Below, piece after piece: positions 8,097 to 15,715 of a DNA stretch of 64,000 nt (position 1 is its first letter; each line of letters opens with the position of its first letter). The notes under the pieces are model-generated. The model was not told the DNA's origin. It did no database searches and was given only the letters and a program-made list of their open reading frames with translations. The translations under genes were made by a program, and so were the position numbers. Where the stretch lies: NCBI RefSeq assembly GCF_002855575.1, contig NZ_PKRQ01000002.1, positions 310,001 through 374,000 on the forward strand, written 5' to 3'. This stretch comes from Tabrizicola sp. TH137 (GTDB lineage Bacteria; Pseudomonadota; Alphaproteobacteria; Rhodobacterales; Rhodobacteraceae).

Positions 8097-9032
8097 ATGA
8101 GCCGTGCATTCGTGTTTCCGGGCCAGGGGGCGCAGACCATCGGGATGGGGCGGGCGCTGGCCGAGGCCTATCCGGCGGCGAAGGCCGTCTTTGACGAGGT
8201 GGATGCGGCACTGGGAGAGAAGCTGTCGGCGCTGATCTGGGAAGGCGACATCGCGGAACTGACGCTGACGCAGAACGCCCAGCCGGCCTTGATGGCAACC
8301 TCGATCGCGGCGCTGCGGGCGCTGGAGGCGGAAGGGATTTCGGTCGCCTCCAATGCGGCCTTTGTGGCGGGTCATTCGCTGGGCGAGTATTCGGCGCTGT
8401 GCGCGGCGGGGGCCCTGAGCCTGTCCGATACCGCGCGGCTGCTGCGCATCCGGGGCCGCGCGATGCAGGAAGCGGTGCCGGTGGGCGTGGGGGCGATGGC
8501 CGCGCTGCTGGGGCTGGATTTCGAGGCGGCGGTGGCGGTGGCGTCGGAGGCGGCGCAGGGCGAGGTCTGTCAGGCGGCGAATGACAACGATCCGGCGCAG
8601 GTGGTGGTCTCGGGCCACAAGGCAGCGGTGGAGCGGGCGGTGGAGATCGCCAAGACCAAGGGGGCCAAGCGCGCGCTGCTCTTGCCGGTGAGCGCGCCGT
8701 TCCATTGCGCGCTGATGCAGCCTGCCGCGCGGGTGATGGCCGAGGCCTTGGCCGCCGTGGTGGTGGAAAAGCCGGTGGTGCCGGTGGTGGTGAATGTGCG
8801 GGCCGAGGCGGTGACGGAGCCGGACCGCATCCGCGACCTGCTGGTGGCGCAGGTCACGGGATCGGTGCGCTGGCGCGAATCCGTGATCTGGATGGAGGGC
8901 GCGGGGGTGTCCGAGTTCTGGGAGATCGGTGCGGGCAAGGCGCTGTCGGGGATGATCAAGCGGATCGTGTCGGGCGAGGTGTCCTTGCGCGCGGTGGGCA
9001 CGCCGGAGGATGTGGCGGCTGCGAAGGGCTGA
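8097..9032 (+). CDS. fabD: Malonyl-CoA:ACP transacylase
   Basis: A 311-residue FabD that loads malonyl groups from CoA to acyl carrier protein at the start of type II fatty acid synthesis. It shows GQGAQ at residues 10-14, the nucleophile elbow GHSLGEYS with Ser94, and the catalytic His203 in SAPFHC. Start ATG 8097 has a strong aaggagg 8-12 bases upstream; the longer in-frame version adds a low-complexity Arg/Gly tract. It heads a scattered fab group (fabD, fabG, acpP, fabF) with two unrelated genes inserted. Confidence 0.96.
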   Translation: MSRAFVFPGQGAQTIGMGRALAEAYPAAKAVFDEVDAALGEKLSALIWEGDIAELTLTQNAQPALMATSIAALRALEAEGISVASNAAFVAGHSLGEYSALCAAGALSLSDTARLLRIRGRAMQEAVPVGVGAMAALLGLDFEAAVAVASEAAQGEVCQAANDNDPAQVVVSGHKAAVERAVEIAKTKGAKRALLLPVSAPFHCALMQPAARVMAEALAAVVVEKPVVPVVVNVRAEAVTEPDRIRDLLVAQVTGSVRWRESVIWMEGAGVSEFWEIGAGKALSGMIKRIVSGEVSLRAVGTPEDVAAAKG

Positions 9033-9181
9033 AGCCGCGCCGGGACGGGAGCGGGGCGGCGTGCCGCTGCAAGCCTTTCCTCTCGCCTCCGCATCCGCTC
9101 CGGCTCGGGTTCGGGGGGCCTGTGCGGCCCCCGGCGCCGCAAGGGCGGCGCCTCCGCCTGCGGGAAATCTGGGGACAGAAA

Positions 9182-9655
9182 ATGGACGAACAGACTGTCG
9201 TGGTTGAGGGCTTCGGGCGGCTGCCCTGTCTTTCCTTCGGGTCGGAGGGGATGCATGCGCGGCTGGCGGCGCTGGTGATCGCCGGGCGCAAGCGGGCGAC
9301 GGTCTGGGATGGGCGGGAGGAGAACCCGACGGAGCCGGGCATGCGGTGGGCCGTGATGGCCGATGGGCGGGCCGTGGCGGTGATCGAGACGGTCGCCGTG
9401 GGGCGGCGGCGCTATGACCAGATCGACGAGGCCTTTGCCGCGCTGGAGGGCGAGGGGGACGGATCGCTGGCCTTCTGGCAGGCGGCGCATGAGGATTACT
9501 TCCGCAAGGCGGGGGTCTTTGCGCCCGACATGTGGCTGTGGTGGGAGGAGTTCCGCCTGGTCGCGGTGATCGACGCGGAGCTTGCTGCTGCGGCGGCGGA
9601 GCATGTGGCGGCGGAAGAGGCGGAGGCGCGGGCCCTTCTGGCGGCGCGGGCGTGA
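9182..9655 (+). CDS. ASCH-domain protein
   Basis: A 157-residue protein of the ASCH/PUA-like superfamily, similar to the YhfF type. Typical features are IAGRKRATVWDG near residues 38-49, AVIETVAVGRRRYDQIDEAFAALEGEGDGS, and WLWWEEFRLV near residue 120. ASCH domains bind RNA or nucleotides and some act as small hydrolases; no specific function can be assigned. The last 30 residues are an Ala/Glu-rich helix. ATG 9182 is chosen over longer in-frame starts because they would overlap fabD. It sits between fabD and fabG, an unusual intruder in a fatty acid gene group. Confidence 0.75.
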   Translation: MDEQTVVVEGFGRLPCLSFGSEGMHARLAALVIAGRKRATVWDGREENPTEPGMRWAVMADGRAVAVIETVAVGRRRYDQIDEAFAALEGEGDGSLAFWQAAHEDYFRKAGVFAPDMWLWWEEFRLVAVIDAELAAAAAEHVAAEEAEARALLAARA

Positions 9656-9719
9656 CGGGTGGCGCGGCGGGCGGGATGCTGCTAGGACGACGCCCAAGAT
9701 TTTCGCAAGGGAGCTGTGG

Positions 9720-10457
9720 ATGTTCGATCTGACGGGGAAGGCGGCGCTGGTCACCGGCGCTTCGGGCGGGATCGGGGCGGAGATTGCCCGGGCGCTGCAC
9801 GGCGCGGGTGCGACGGTCGGGCTGTCGGGCACGCGGGTGGAGCCTCTGGAGGCGCTGGCGGCGGAACTGGGCGGGCGGGCGCATGTGCTGCCTTGCAACC
9901 TGTCGGTGGCGGAAGAGGTCGAGGGGCTGGTGAAGCGGGCCGCCGAGGCGATGGGATCGGTGGATATCCTTGTAAACAATGCCGGAATCACGCGGGACGG
10001 CCTTGTGATGCGGATGTCGGACGAGGATTGGGCGAGCGTGCTTGACGTGAACCTGACCGCGACCTTCCGGCTGTGCCGGGCCTCCATCCGGGGGATGATG
10101 AAGGCGCGCTGGGGGCGGATCGTGAATATCGGGTCGGTCGTGGGGACCACCGGCAATGGCGGGCAGGTGAACTATTCGGCGGCGAAGGCGGGGCTTCTGG
10201 GCCTGTCGAAATCGCTGGCGGCAGAGGTGGCGAGCCGGGGGATCACGGTCAATGTGGTGGCGCCGGGCTTCATCGCCACGGCCATGACCGACAAGCTGAA
10301 TGAGGAACAGAAGGCGCGCATCCTGACGGCCGTTCCGGCGGGACGGATGGGCGAGGCGGCGGAGATCGCGGCGGCGGTCCTCTATCTTTCCTCGCAGGAA
10401 GCGGCTTATGTGACCGGTGCCACCTTGCATGTGAATGGCGGGATGGACATGGTCTGA
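9720..10457 (+). CDS. fabG: 3-oxoacyl-ACP reductase
   Basis: A 245-residue short-chain dehydrogenase of the FabG type, reducing 3-oxoacyl-ACP with NADPH. The Rossmann motif TGASGGIG is at residues 12-19, NNAG at 86-89, and the catalytic Ser139, Tyr152 and Lys156 are present. The C-terminal LAAEVASRGITVNVVAPGFI and VTGATLHVNGGMDM are classic FabG. Start ATG 9720 follows a good aagggagct Shine-Dalgarno. Confidence 0.96.
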   Translation: MFDLTGKAALVTGASGGIGAEIARALHGAGATVGLSGTRVEPLEALAAELGGRAHVLPCNLSVAEEVEGLVKRAAEAMGSVDILVNNAGITRDGLVMRMSDEDWASVLDVNLTATFRLCRASIRGMMKARWGRIVNIGSVVGTTGNGGQVNYSAAKAGLLGLSKSLAAEVASRGITVNVVAPGFIATAMTDKLNEEQKARILTAVPAGRMGEAAEIAAAVLYLSSQEAAYVTGATLHVNGGMDMV

Positions 10458-10491
10458 GGATCGTGCGCGCCGAAGGCACCATGGAAAGCGT

Positions 10492-10520
10492 TTGCCTTGC
10501 GGGAACGCCCTTGGTATAGG
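10492..10520 (+). promoter_or_regulatory. Predicted sigma-70 promoter of acpP
   Basis: -35 TTGCCT (10492-10497) and -10 TATAGG (10515-10520) with a 17-bp spacer. It gives acpP a GC-rich leader of about 105 nt that can fold into several hairpins, suggesting acpP is transcribed apart from fabG, consistent with its high demand. Confidence 0.5.
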
Positions 10521-10633
10521 CGCGGCGAAAGGCCCGGGCGAAACCCGGCCAACCCGCCTGCAATGGCGGGGAAGATGCCCTTCGGGGCAGGGACAAGGGA
10601 CGGGCGCGCCCGCCACGGAAAAGAGGAAGAGAC

Positions 10634-10867
10634 ATGAGCGACATCGCCGCACGCGTGAAGAAGATCGTCGTCGAGCATCTGGGCGTCGAAGAGGACAAGG
10701 TGACCGAGAACGCCTCGTTCATCGACGATCTGGGCGCGGATTCGCTCGACACGGTCGAGCTGGTGATGGCCTTCGAGGAAGAGTTCGGGATCGAGATTCC
10801 GGATGACGCGGCCGAGACCATCCAGACCTTCGGCGATGCGGTGAAGTTCATCTCGGAAGCCGCCTGA
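10634..10867 (+). CDS. acpP: Acyl carrier protein (primary, fatty acid synthesis)
   Basis: A 77-residue acidic acyl carrier protein with the phosphopantetheine attachment motif [11 protein letters not shown] (Ser37) and the typical [13 protein letters not shown] third helix. This is the canonical housekeeping ACP, preceded by an aggaagag ribosome-binding site and its own predicted promoter, and followed by a strong terminator. A second, divergent ACP is encoded at 46226-46486. Confidence 0.98.
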   Translation: MSDIAARVKKIVVEHLGVEEDKVTENASFIDDLGADSLDTVELVMAFEEEFGIEIPDDAAETIQTFGDAVKFISEAA

Positions 10868-10889
10868 TCCGATCCGGATCCTGTGGATG

Positions 10890-10923
10890 ACGGGCGTCCC
10901 AAAGGGGGCGCCCGTTTTCTTTT
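10890..10923 (+). terminator. Rho-independent terminator of acpP
   Basis: Stem acgggcg(t)ccc / gg(g)cgcccgt at 10890-10915, followed by ttttctttt. It lies 23 bp after the acpP stop. Confidence 0.85.
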
Positions 10924-11188
10924 GCGCCAGGGCCAGGCCTTTGGGCTGGCTTGTTAATCCGGGTGCCGGGCGGAAATTGGCTGTGCCGTGCTTCGTGCCG
11001 CATCCTGTGCCGCAAACTGTGGCCACGCGCGGGGGGATTACGGGGCGTTAAGGTTAATGCGCCGGGGTCGGGGTGATGGCGGCGGGTGGTTGGGATAGGT
11101 CTGGGTTATGGGTGGCGGCGGTCCTGCGGGCGGGGCAGGCTGACGTCGTTTCGGGGCTTCCCGCGCGCTCACCATCAGGAGGCGGTTG

Positions 11189-11301
11189 GTGCCCGGCCCA
11201 TGAGCGTCGCGCGGGTGGATGCGTTGGACGGGGGGCTGTCTGCCCCCCACGGCGCGTTCGCGCCTCCCCCCGAGGATATTTTTGGACAGAAAGTGGGTGG
11301 G
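11189..11301 (+). repeat. Intergenic repeat, copy A
   Basis: Begins gtgcccggcc, contains gcgtcgcgcgggtggatgcg and ggacggggggctgtc, then cacggcgcgttcgcgcctcc, ccccgaggatatttttggac and agaaagtgggtggg. It is the uninterrupted copy of the element. Confidence 0.65.
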
Positions 11302-11364
11302 GCGTGGCGGGGTGCAGCGCGTCGTTTCGGGGTTTTGCGGGGTGCTGCCTTTGGGAGTGGGTTG

Positions 11365-11553
11365 ATGCCCGGCCTTTGGGCGTCGCGCGGGTGGATGCGT
11401 CGGACGGGGGGCTGTCACCCGGCCCGATGGTGAGACCATCGGGCGTTCCACGCTGGCGATCTTCCACTGGAAGATCGCCCGGGCGCGTCTCACCCCCCCC
11501 ACGGCGCGTTCCGCGCCTCCCCCCGAGGATGTTTTCAGACAGAAGGTGGGTGG
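11365..11553 (+). repeat. Intergenic repeat, copy B, interrupted by two 23-bp hairpins
   Basis: Same framework as copy A, but after ggggggctgtc it carries about 75 extra bases. These contain two perfect hairpins: 11422-11444 (arms GCCCGATGGT/ACCATCGGGC) and 11456-11478 (arms GCGATCTTCC/GGAAGATCGC). Each spans 23 bp, the same length as the four hairpins at 534-648. The copy then resumes with cacggcgcgttccgcgcctc and ccccgaggatgttttcagac. Confidence 0.65.
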
Positions 11554-11664
11554 GTCGTTCGGGAGATGGTTTGCGGGGCAAGCTTGGCGGGGACGTGGGG
11601 GGGATGCGGCGGCCGAGGACGCGGGCGTCGGGGCGAAATGCGCGGAGGCAGGAGGTGGGGGCGG

Positions 11665-12492
11665 TCAGGCGCGCGGGGGAAGCGTGGCCTGCAGGCGGGC
11701 GGCGGGCAGGGCGGTTTCGGCATAGGTGAAGGTGCCCTGTTCTAGCACCTCTTGCGCGGCGCGCATCAGCCCGCCCCAGGCGGCCCGGGCAAAGGAGCCG
11801 CCCACGCTGATCCGGCGGACACCGGCGGCGGCGAGGTCGGCGGTGCTGTAGAGCGGGCCGCGCAGGCCCATGACCACATTCACCGGCCGGTCCACCGCCG
11901 CGCAGAGGCTGCGGATGGCGGCGAGATCGGGCAGGCCGGGGGCATAGAGGACATGCGCCCCCGCCTCGGCATAGGATTGCAGGCGGCGGATCGTGTCATC
12001 GAGATCGGGGCGGCCGCAGAGGAAATTCTCGGCCCGGGCGGTGAGCAGGAAGGGCAGGCCATGGGCGGCCTCGGCCGCGGCGCGGATGCGGTCGGTTGCA
12101 AGGCCCGCGTCGAGGATGGGGCTGGCGGGATCGCCGGTCGCATCTTCGATGGAGCCGCCGACAAGGCCGCGGGCGGCGGCAAGGCGGATCGTTTCGGCGC
12201 AGGTCTCCGGTGCGGTGCCGAAGCCGTCTTCCAGATCGGCGGAAACCGGCAGGTCGGTGGCGGCGGCGATCTCGGCGGCGTTGTCGAGGATTTCGTCACG
12301 CGAAAGCTCGGCGGCGGAATCGCGCTTGCCGCGGGCGAAGGCATAGCCCGCGCTGGTGGTGGCAAGCGCCTTGAAGCCGAGGCTGGCGAGAAGCCGGGCG
12401 GAGCCGGCATCCCAGGGGTTGGGCATGACGAAGCAGGGACCGCTGTCATGCAGGGCCTTGAAGGCGGTGAAGCGGCTTTGCGGATCGGTCAT
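11665..12492 (-). CDS. Isocitrate lyase/PEP mutase superfamily protein
   Basis: A 275-residue TIM-barrel enzyme of the isocitrate lyase/phosphoenolpyruvate mutase family. It has NPWDAGSARLLASLGFKALATTSAG at the start, the metal-binding SADLEDGFG (residues about 86-94), GGSIEDATGD and LTARAENFLCG. The subfamily includes oxaloacetate decarboxylases, methylisocitrate lyase relatives and PEP mutase; the KKCGH active-site loop of true isocitrate lyases is absent. Exact substrate is unknown. Start ATG 12492 is used because the upstream extension is Pro/Arg-rich noise. It sits, reversed, between acpP and fabF. Confidence 0.85.
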   Translation of the reverse strand: MTDPQSRFTAFKALHDSGPCFVMPNPWDAGSARLLASLGFKALATTSAGYAFARGKRDSAAELSRDEILDNAAEIAAATDLPVSADLEDGFGTAPETCAETIRLAAARGLVGGSIEDATGDPASPILDAGLATDRIRAAAEAAHGLPFLLTARAENFLCGRPDLDDTIRRLQSYAEAGAHVLYAPGLPDLAAIRSLCAAVDRPVNVVMGLRGPLYSTADLAAAGVRRISVGGSFARAAWGGLMRAAQEVLEQGTFTYAETALPAARLQATLPPRA

Positions 12493-12743
12493 GGCGCGGG
12501 CCTTCTGGTGGCGCCGGCTCAGGGTAGGTGGAACGAAAGAGGAACGCAAGTGGCAGGGGCGCGCGGGGTTGGATCGGGTGCCGCGGAGGGGCGGGGGGGG
12601 AGTTGCCGCCCGTCTGCCCTGGCAGGCCCGTCCGGACCGGCGGGGAGTGGCGGGCGCGGGGGGGCTGGCGGTGGGGCCGTGTTGCACGGGCCTGCCCCCC
12701 CGTGTATCACCCCTGCGGGAAGCTTTCATTGCGGAGGGGCGGG

Positions 12744-14006
12744 ATGCGTCGGGTCGTTGTCACGGGTCTGGGGATGGTCACGCCGCTGGCCTGCGGGGTG
12801 GAAGAGACCTGGAGCCGACTGCTGGCCGGGAAATCCGGGGCGGGGCCGATCACGCGTTTTGATGCGTCGAATGTCGTGACGCAATATGCCTGCGAGATCC
12901 CTTTCGGCGATGGCAGCGACGGCACCTTCAACCCCGATGACTGGATGGAGCCGAAGGACCGCCGCAAGGTGGATGACTTCATCCTTTACGGGATGGCCGC
13001 GGCTGAACAGGCGGTGCGGGATTCGGGCTGGATGCCCGAGGATGAGGACGGCCGGTTGCGGACCGGCGTCATGATCGGGTCTGGGATCGGGGGGCTGACC
13101 TCGATTGCCGAGACGGCGGTGCTGATCAAGGAGAAGGGGCCGAAGCGGGTGTCGCCCTTCTTCATTCCCGGTGCGCTGATCAACCTGATTTCGGGTCAGG
13201 TGTCGATCCGCTTTGGATTCAAGGGGCCGAACCATGCGGTGGTGACGGCCTGTTCGACAGGGGCCCATGCCATCGGGGATGCGGCGCGGCTGATCCAGTG
13301 GGGGGATGCCGATGTGATGGTGGCGGGCGGCGCGGAGAGCCCGATTTCGGAAATCGGGATTGCCGGGTTCAATGCCTGCAAGGCGCTGTCCACCAAGCGG
13401 GCGGAGGATCCGACGAAGGCCTCGCGCCCCTATGATGCCGACCGCGACGGGTTCGTGATGGGCGAAGGCGCGGGTGTGGTGGTGCTGGAGGAGTACGAGC
13501 ACGCCAAGGCGCGCGGCGCGAAGATCTATGCTGAGGTGCTGGGCTATGGTCTGTCGGGGGACGCCTATCACATCACCGCGCCGAGCGAGGATGGCGATGG
13601 CGGGTTCCGGTCGATGAGTGCCGCGCTGGCGCGGGCCGGGCTGCGGCCGGATCAGGTGGATTACATCAACGCTCATGGCACCAGCACCATGGCCGACACG
13701 ATCGAACTGGGCGCGGTGGAGCGGTTGCTGGGTGATGCGGCGGGCAAGGCCACGATGTCATCCACCAAGTCGAGCATCGGGCATCTTCTGGGGGCGGCGG
13801 GCGCGGTGGAGGCGATCTTCTGCGTGCTGGCGATCCGCGATCAGGTGGCGCCGCCGACGATCAACCTGGACAATCCGGCGGTTCAGCCGAAGCTGGACCT
13901 TGCGGCGAACAAGGCCGTGCGGCGGAAGATCGACGTGGCGCTGTCCAATTCCTTCGGCTTTGGCGGGACCAATGCCAGCCTTGTGCTGGGGCGGGTGGCG
14001 GGCTGA
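12744..14006 (+). CDS. fabF: 3-oxoacyl-ACP synthase II
   Basis: A 420-residue condensing enzyme that elongates acyl-ACP with malonyl-ACP. The Cys-His-His triad is complete: Cys170 (VTACSTGAHA), His311 (NAHGTSTMAD) and His347 (SSIGHLLGAAG). The C-terminal NSFGFGGTNASLVL motif is intact. Start ATG 12744 follows ggagggg at 12733-12739. The stop overlaps the mltG start by one base, indicating translational coupling. Confidence 0.97.
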   Translation: MRRVVVTGLGMVTPLACGVEETWSRLLAGKSGAGPITRFDASNVVTQYACEIPFGDGSDGTFNPDDWMEPKDRRKVDDFILYGMAAAEQAVRDSGWMPEDEDGRLRTGVMIGSGIGGLTSIAETAVLIKEKGPKRVSPFFIPGALINLISGQVSIRFGFKGPNHAVVTACSTGAHAIGDAARLIQWGDADVMVAGGAESPISEIGIAGFNACKALSTKRAEDPTKASRPYDADRDGFVMGEGAGVVVLEEYEHAKARGAKIYAEVLGYGLSGDAYHITAPSEDGDGGFRSMSAALARAGLRPDQVDYINAHGTSTMADTIELGAVERLLGDAAGKATMSSTKSSIGHLLGAAGAVEAIFCVLAIRDQVAPPTINLDNPAVQPKLDLAANKAVRRKIDVALSNSFGFGGTNASLVLGRVAG

Positions 14007-15181
14007 TGTGGCGGTCCATCGCGTCGAATGCGCTGACGCTGTTCATCGTGCTCTTGGTGATGGCGGCGGGGCTGCTGGCCTGGGGGCGGGAGGAGTTTGC
14101 AGGCTCTGGCCCGCTGGAACAGGCGATCTGTTTCCGGGTGGAGCGGGGGGATTCGCTGTCGGGCGTCAGCCGCGCGCTGGAGGAACAGGGGGCGATTTCG
14201 GATGCGCGCATCTTCCGGATCGGGGCGGAATATTCGGGCAAGGCGGATGATCTGAAATTCGGCTCCTACCTCGTGCTGCCGGGGGCGAGCATGGCGCAGG
14301 TTTTGGACTCGGTGACGGCGGGCGGGCAATCCACCTGCGGGCGCGAGGTGAATTTCCGGATATCGGTGGCGAGTTCCGAGGTGGTGCTGCGGCAACTGGA
14401 CCCGGCGACGAACCGCTATGTAGAGGTGGTGGCCTTTGACCCGGCGGTGGAAGCGGCGCCGGAGGAGTATCTGGCGGTGGCGGAGGCGGATGACATCCGC
14501 TGGCGCGTGACGCTGGCCGAAGGGGTGACGAGCTGGCAGGTGGTGGATGCGCTGCGGCGGGCGGAGTTCATGACGGGCGAGATTGCCGAAGTGCCGCCGG
14601 AGGGGACACTGGCGCCGGACAGCTATGAGGTGGCGCGGGGCGCGGATCGGGCGGAGCTGCTTGCGCTGATGGCGGAGCGGCAGGCGGCGACCCTGGCGGA
14701 GCTTTGGGCGAACCGGGTGGAGGGGCTGCCCTATGACACGCCGGAGGAGGCGCTGATCATGGCGTCGATCATCGAGAAGGAGACCAGCGTGCCGGAGGAA
14801 CGGCGGCGGGTGTCGGCGGTGTTCGTCAACCGGCTGGAGCAGGGGATGCGGTTGCAGACGGACCCGACGGTGATCTATGGCGTGACGCGGGGCGAGGGCG
14901 TGCTGGGGCGCGGGCTGCGGCAGAGCGAGCTGCGCCGCGAGACGCCGTGGAACACCTATGTCATCGACGGGCTGCCGCCGACGCCGATTGCCAATCCGGG
15001 GCGGCTGTCGATCGAGGCGGCGCTGGACCCGGAGGACAGCGATTACCTGTATTTCGTGGCGGATGGTACGGGTGGCCATGCCTTTGCGCGCACGCTGGCC
15101 GAGCATAACGAGAACGTGGCGCGCTGGCGGGCCATCGAGCGGGAGCGCGGGGCGCAGGAGGAATCGGGCGTGCAGGATTGA
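14006..15181 (+). CDS. mltG: Endolytic murein transglycosylase MltG
   Basis: A 391-residue inner-membrane protein with one N-terminal transmembrane helix (about residues 8-26) and a periplasmic YceG/LysM-like plus catalytic domain. The signature MASIIEKETSVPEERRRVSAVFVNRL contains the catalytic Glu257, followed by QTDPTVIYG and the C-terminal NTYVIDGLPPTPIANPG. It cleaves nascent glycan strands and sets their length. Coupled to fabF by a one-base overlap, a common alphaproteobacterial order. The gene transfer agent begins about 200 bp downstream. Confidence 0.95.
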   Translation: MWRSIASNALTLFIVLLVMAAGLLAWGREEFAGSGPLEQAICFRVERGDSLSGVSRALEEQGAISDARIFRIGAEYSGKADDLKFGSYLVLPGASMAQVLDSVTAGGQSTCGREVNFRISVASSEVVLRQLDPATNRYVEVVAFDPAVEAAPEEYLAVAEADDIRWRVTLAEGVTSWQVVDALRRAEFMTGEIAEVPPEGTLAPDSYEVARGADRAELLALMAERQAATLAELWANRVEGLPYDTPEEALIMASIIEKETSVPEERRRVSAVFVNRLEQGMRLQTDPTVIYGVTRGEGVLGRGLRQSELRRETPWNTYVIDGLPPTPIANPGRLSIEAALDPEDSDYLYFVADGTGGHAFARTLAEHNENVARWRAIERERGAQEESGVQD

Positions 15182-15200
15182 GCCTCTGGCCGGGCCGAAA

Positions 15201-15287
15201 GGTTAAGGCGGGGTTACCGGAACGTTCGGTAAGCCATTGATATCGGTTGTAAAATAGCTTGACTCTGCGGCCGGTCTGGCGTAGGAC
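15201..15287 (+). promoter_or_regulatory. Candidate control region of the gene transfer agent operon
   Basis: The 204-bp gap before g1 contains a near-palindrome, TTACCGGAACGTTCGGTAA at 15214-15232 (perfect apart from one extra G). Overlapping it is TTAA-N7-TTAC at 15203-15217, one mismatch from the CtrA consensus TTAA-N7-TTAA. Further down, TTGACT (15259-15264) and TAGGAC (15282-15287) are spaced 17 bp, a plausible weak promoter. In Rhodobacter capsulatus, production of the agent depends on CtrA and the activator GafA; a role for these bases is inference. Confidence 0.4.
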
Positions 15288-15385
15288 TTAAGCCATGATG
15301 GAATAGGTGGGCAAGCGGCCCGGGGGTGACCCCGGCGCCGCTTTTCCTTTTCCGCCTTTCGGGGTGACAGGGGGCGGGCCGTTCG

Positions 15386-15715
15386 ATGCAGGATGGAAAT
15401 GGGCGGGCCTCGGGGCGGGGCATGACCGAGGCGCTGGATCATGCGCTGGAGGTGCTGGACCGGGCGGCGCGCGATCTGGCCGTGGCTTTGGCCGGGGTGA
15501 TGACAGACCAGGGCGAGGGCGCGGATCGGGCGCGGCGGGCCGTGGGCGAGTTGCAGATGGCCCTGGCGGTGGTTCTGGATGAGAGGGTGAGAGTTGACAG
15601 GTTTCGCAACGAAGTGGCCGGCGTCGTCGGAGGGCGTGCCCTCGACCTCGATGCTGCGCGGGTTGAGATCGGGCGCCGTCTGGCTCGCCTCCGCGACGCC
15701 GGAGGTGGTGCATGA
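15386..15715 (+). CDS. GTA g1, small terminase-like protein
   Basis: A 109-residue helical protein at the position of RcGTA g1, the small terminase subunit that regulates the motor. Two helical stretches are visible (ALDHALEVLDRAARDLAVALAGVM and ALDLDAARVEIGRRLARL). There is no clear helix-turn-helix, in line with loss of pac-site recognition in agents that package random DNA. Start could be ATG 15386 or the internal ATG at 15422 (MTEALDHAL); neither has a strong ribosome-binding site. The 3' end overlaps the start of g2 by up to 122 bases. Confidence 0.75.
   Translation: MQDGNGRASGRGMTEALDHALEVLDRAARDLAVALAGVMTDQGEGADRARRAVGELQMALAVVLDERVRVDRFRNEVAGVVGGRALDLDAARVEIGRRLARLRDAGGGA

Larger units (their letters stand above)
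10924..11664. other. 740-bp non-coding region with diverged tandem-type repeat
   Basis: No convincing ORF on either strand; frames that stay open have low-complexity Pro/Arg/Gly composition and no recognisable domain. The region contains two copies of a repeat (11189-11301 and 11365-11553), each ending in the CCCCGAGGAT[A/G]TTTT-type sequence that I remember as a frequent intergenic element in Rhodobacteraceae. Low-GC spots occur near 10950 and 11035-11060 (gttaaggttaatg). Confidence 0.6.

Noticed and set aside
11073-11729. Plus-strand open frame across the intergenic repeat region
   Set aside because: Gly/Arg-rich translation of the repeat, no ribosome-binding site and no domain; open frames occur in several phases at once, as expected for high GC.
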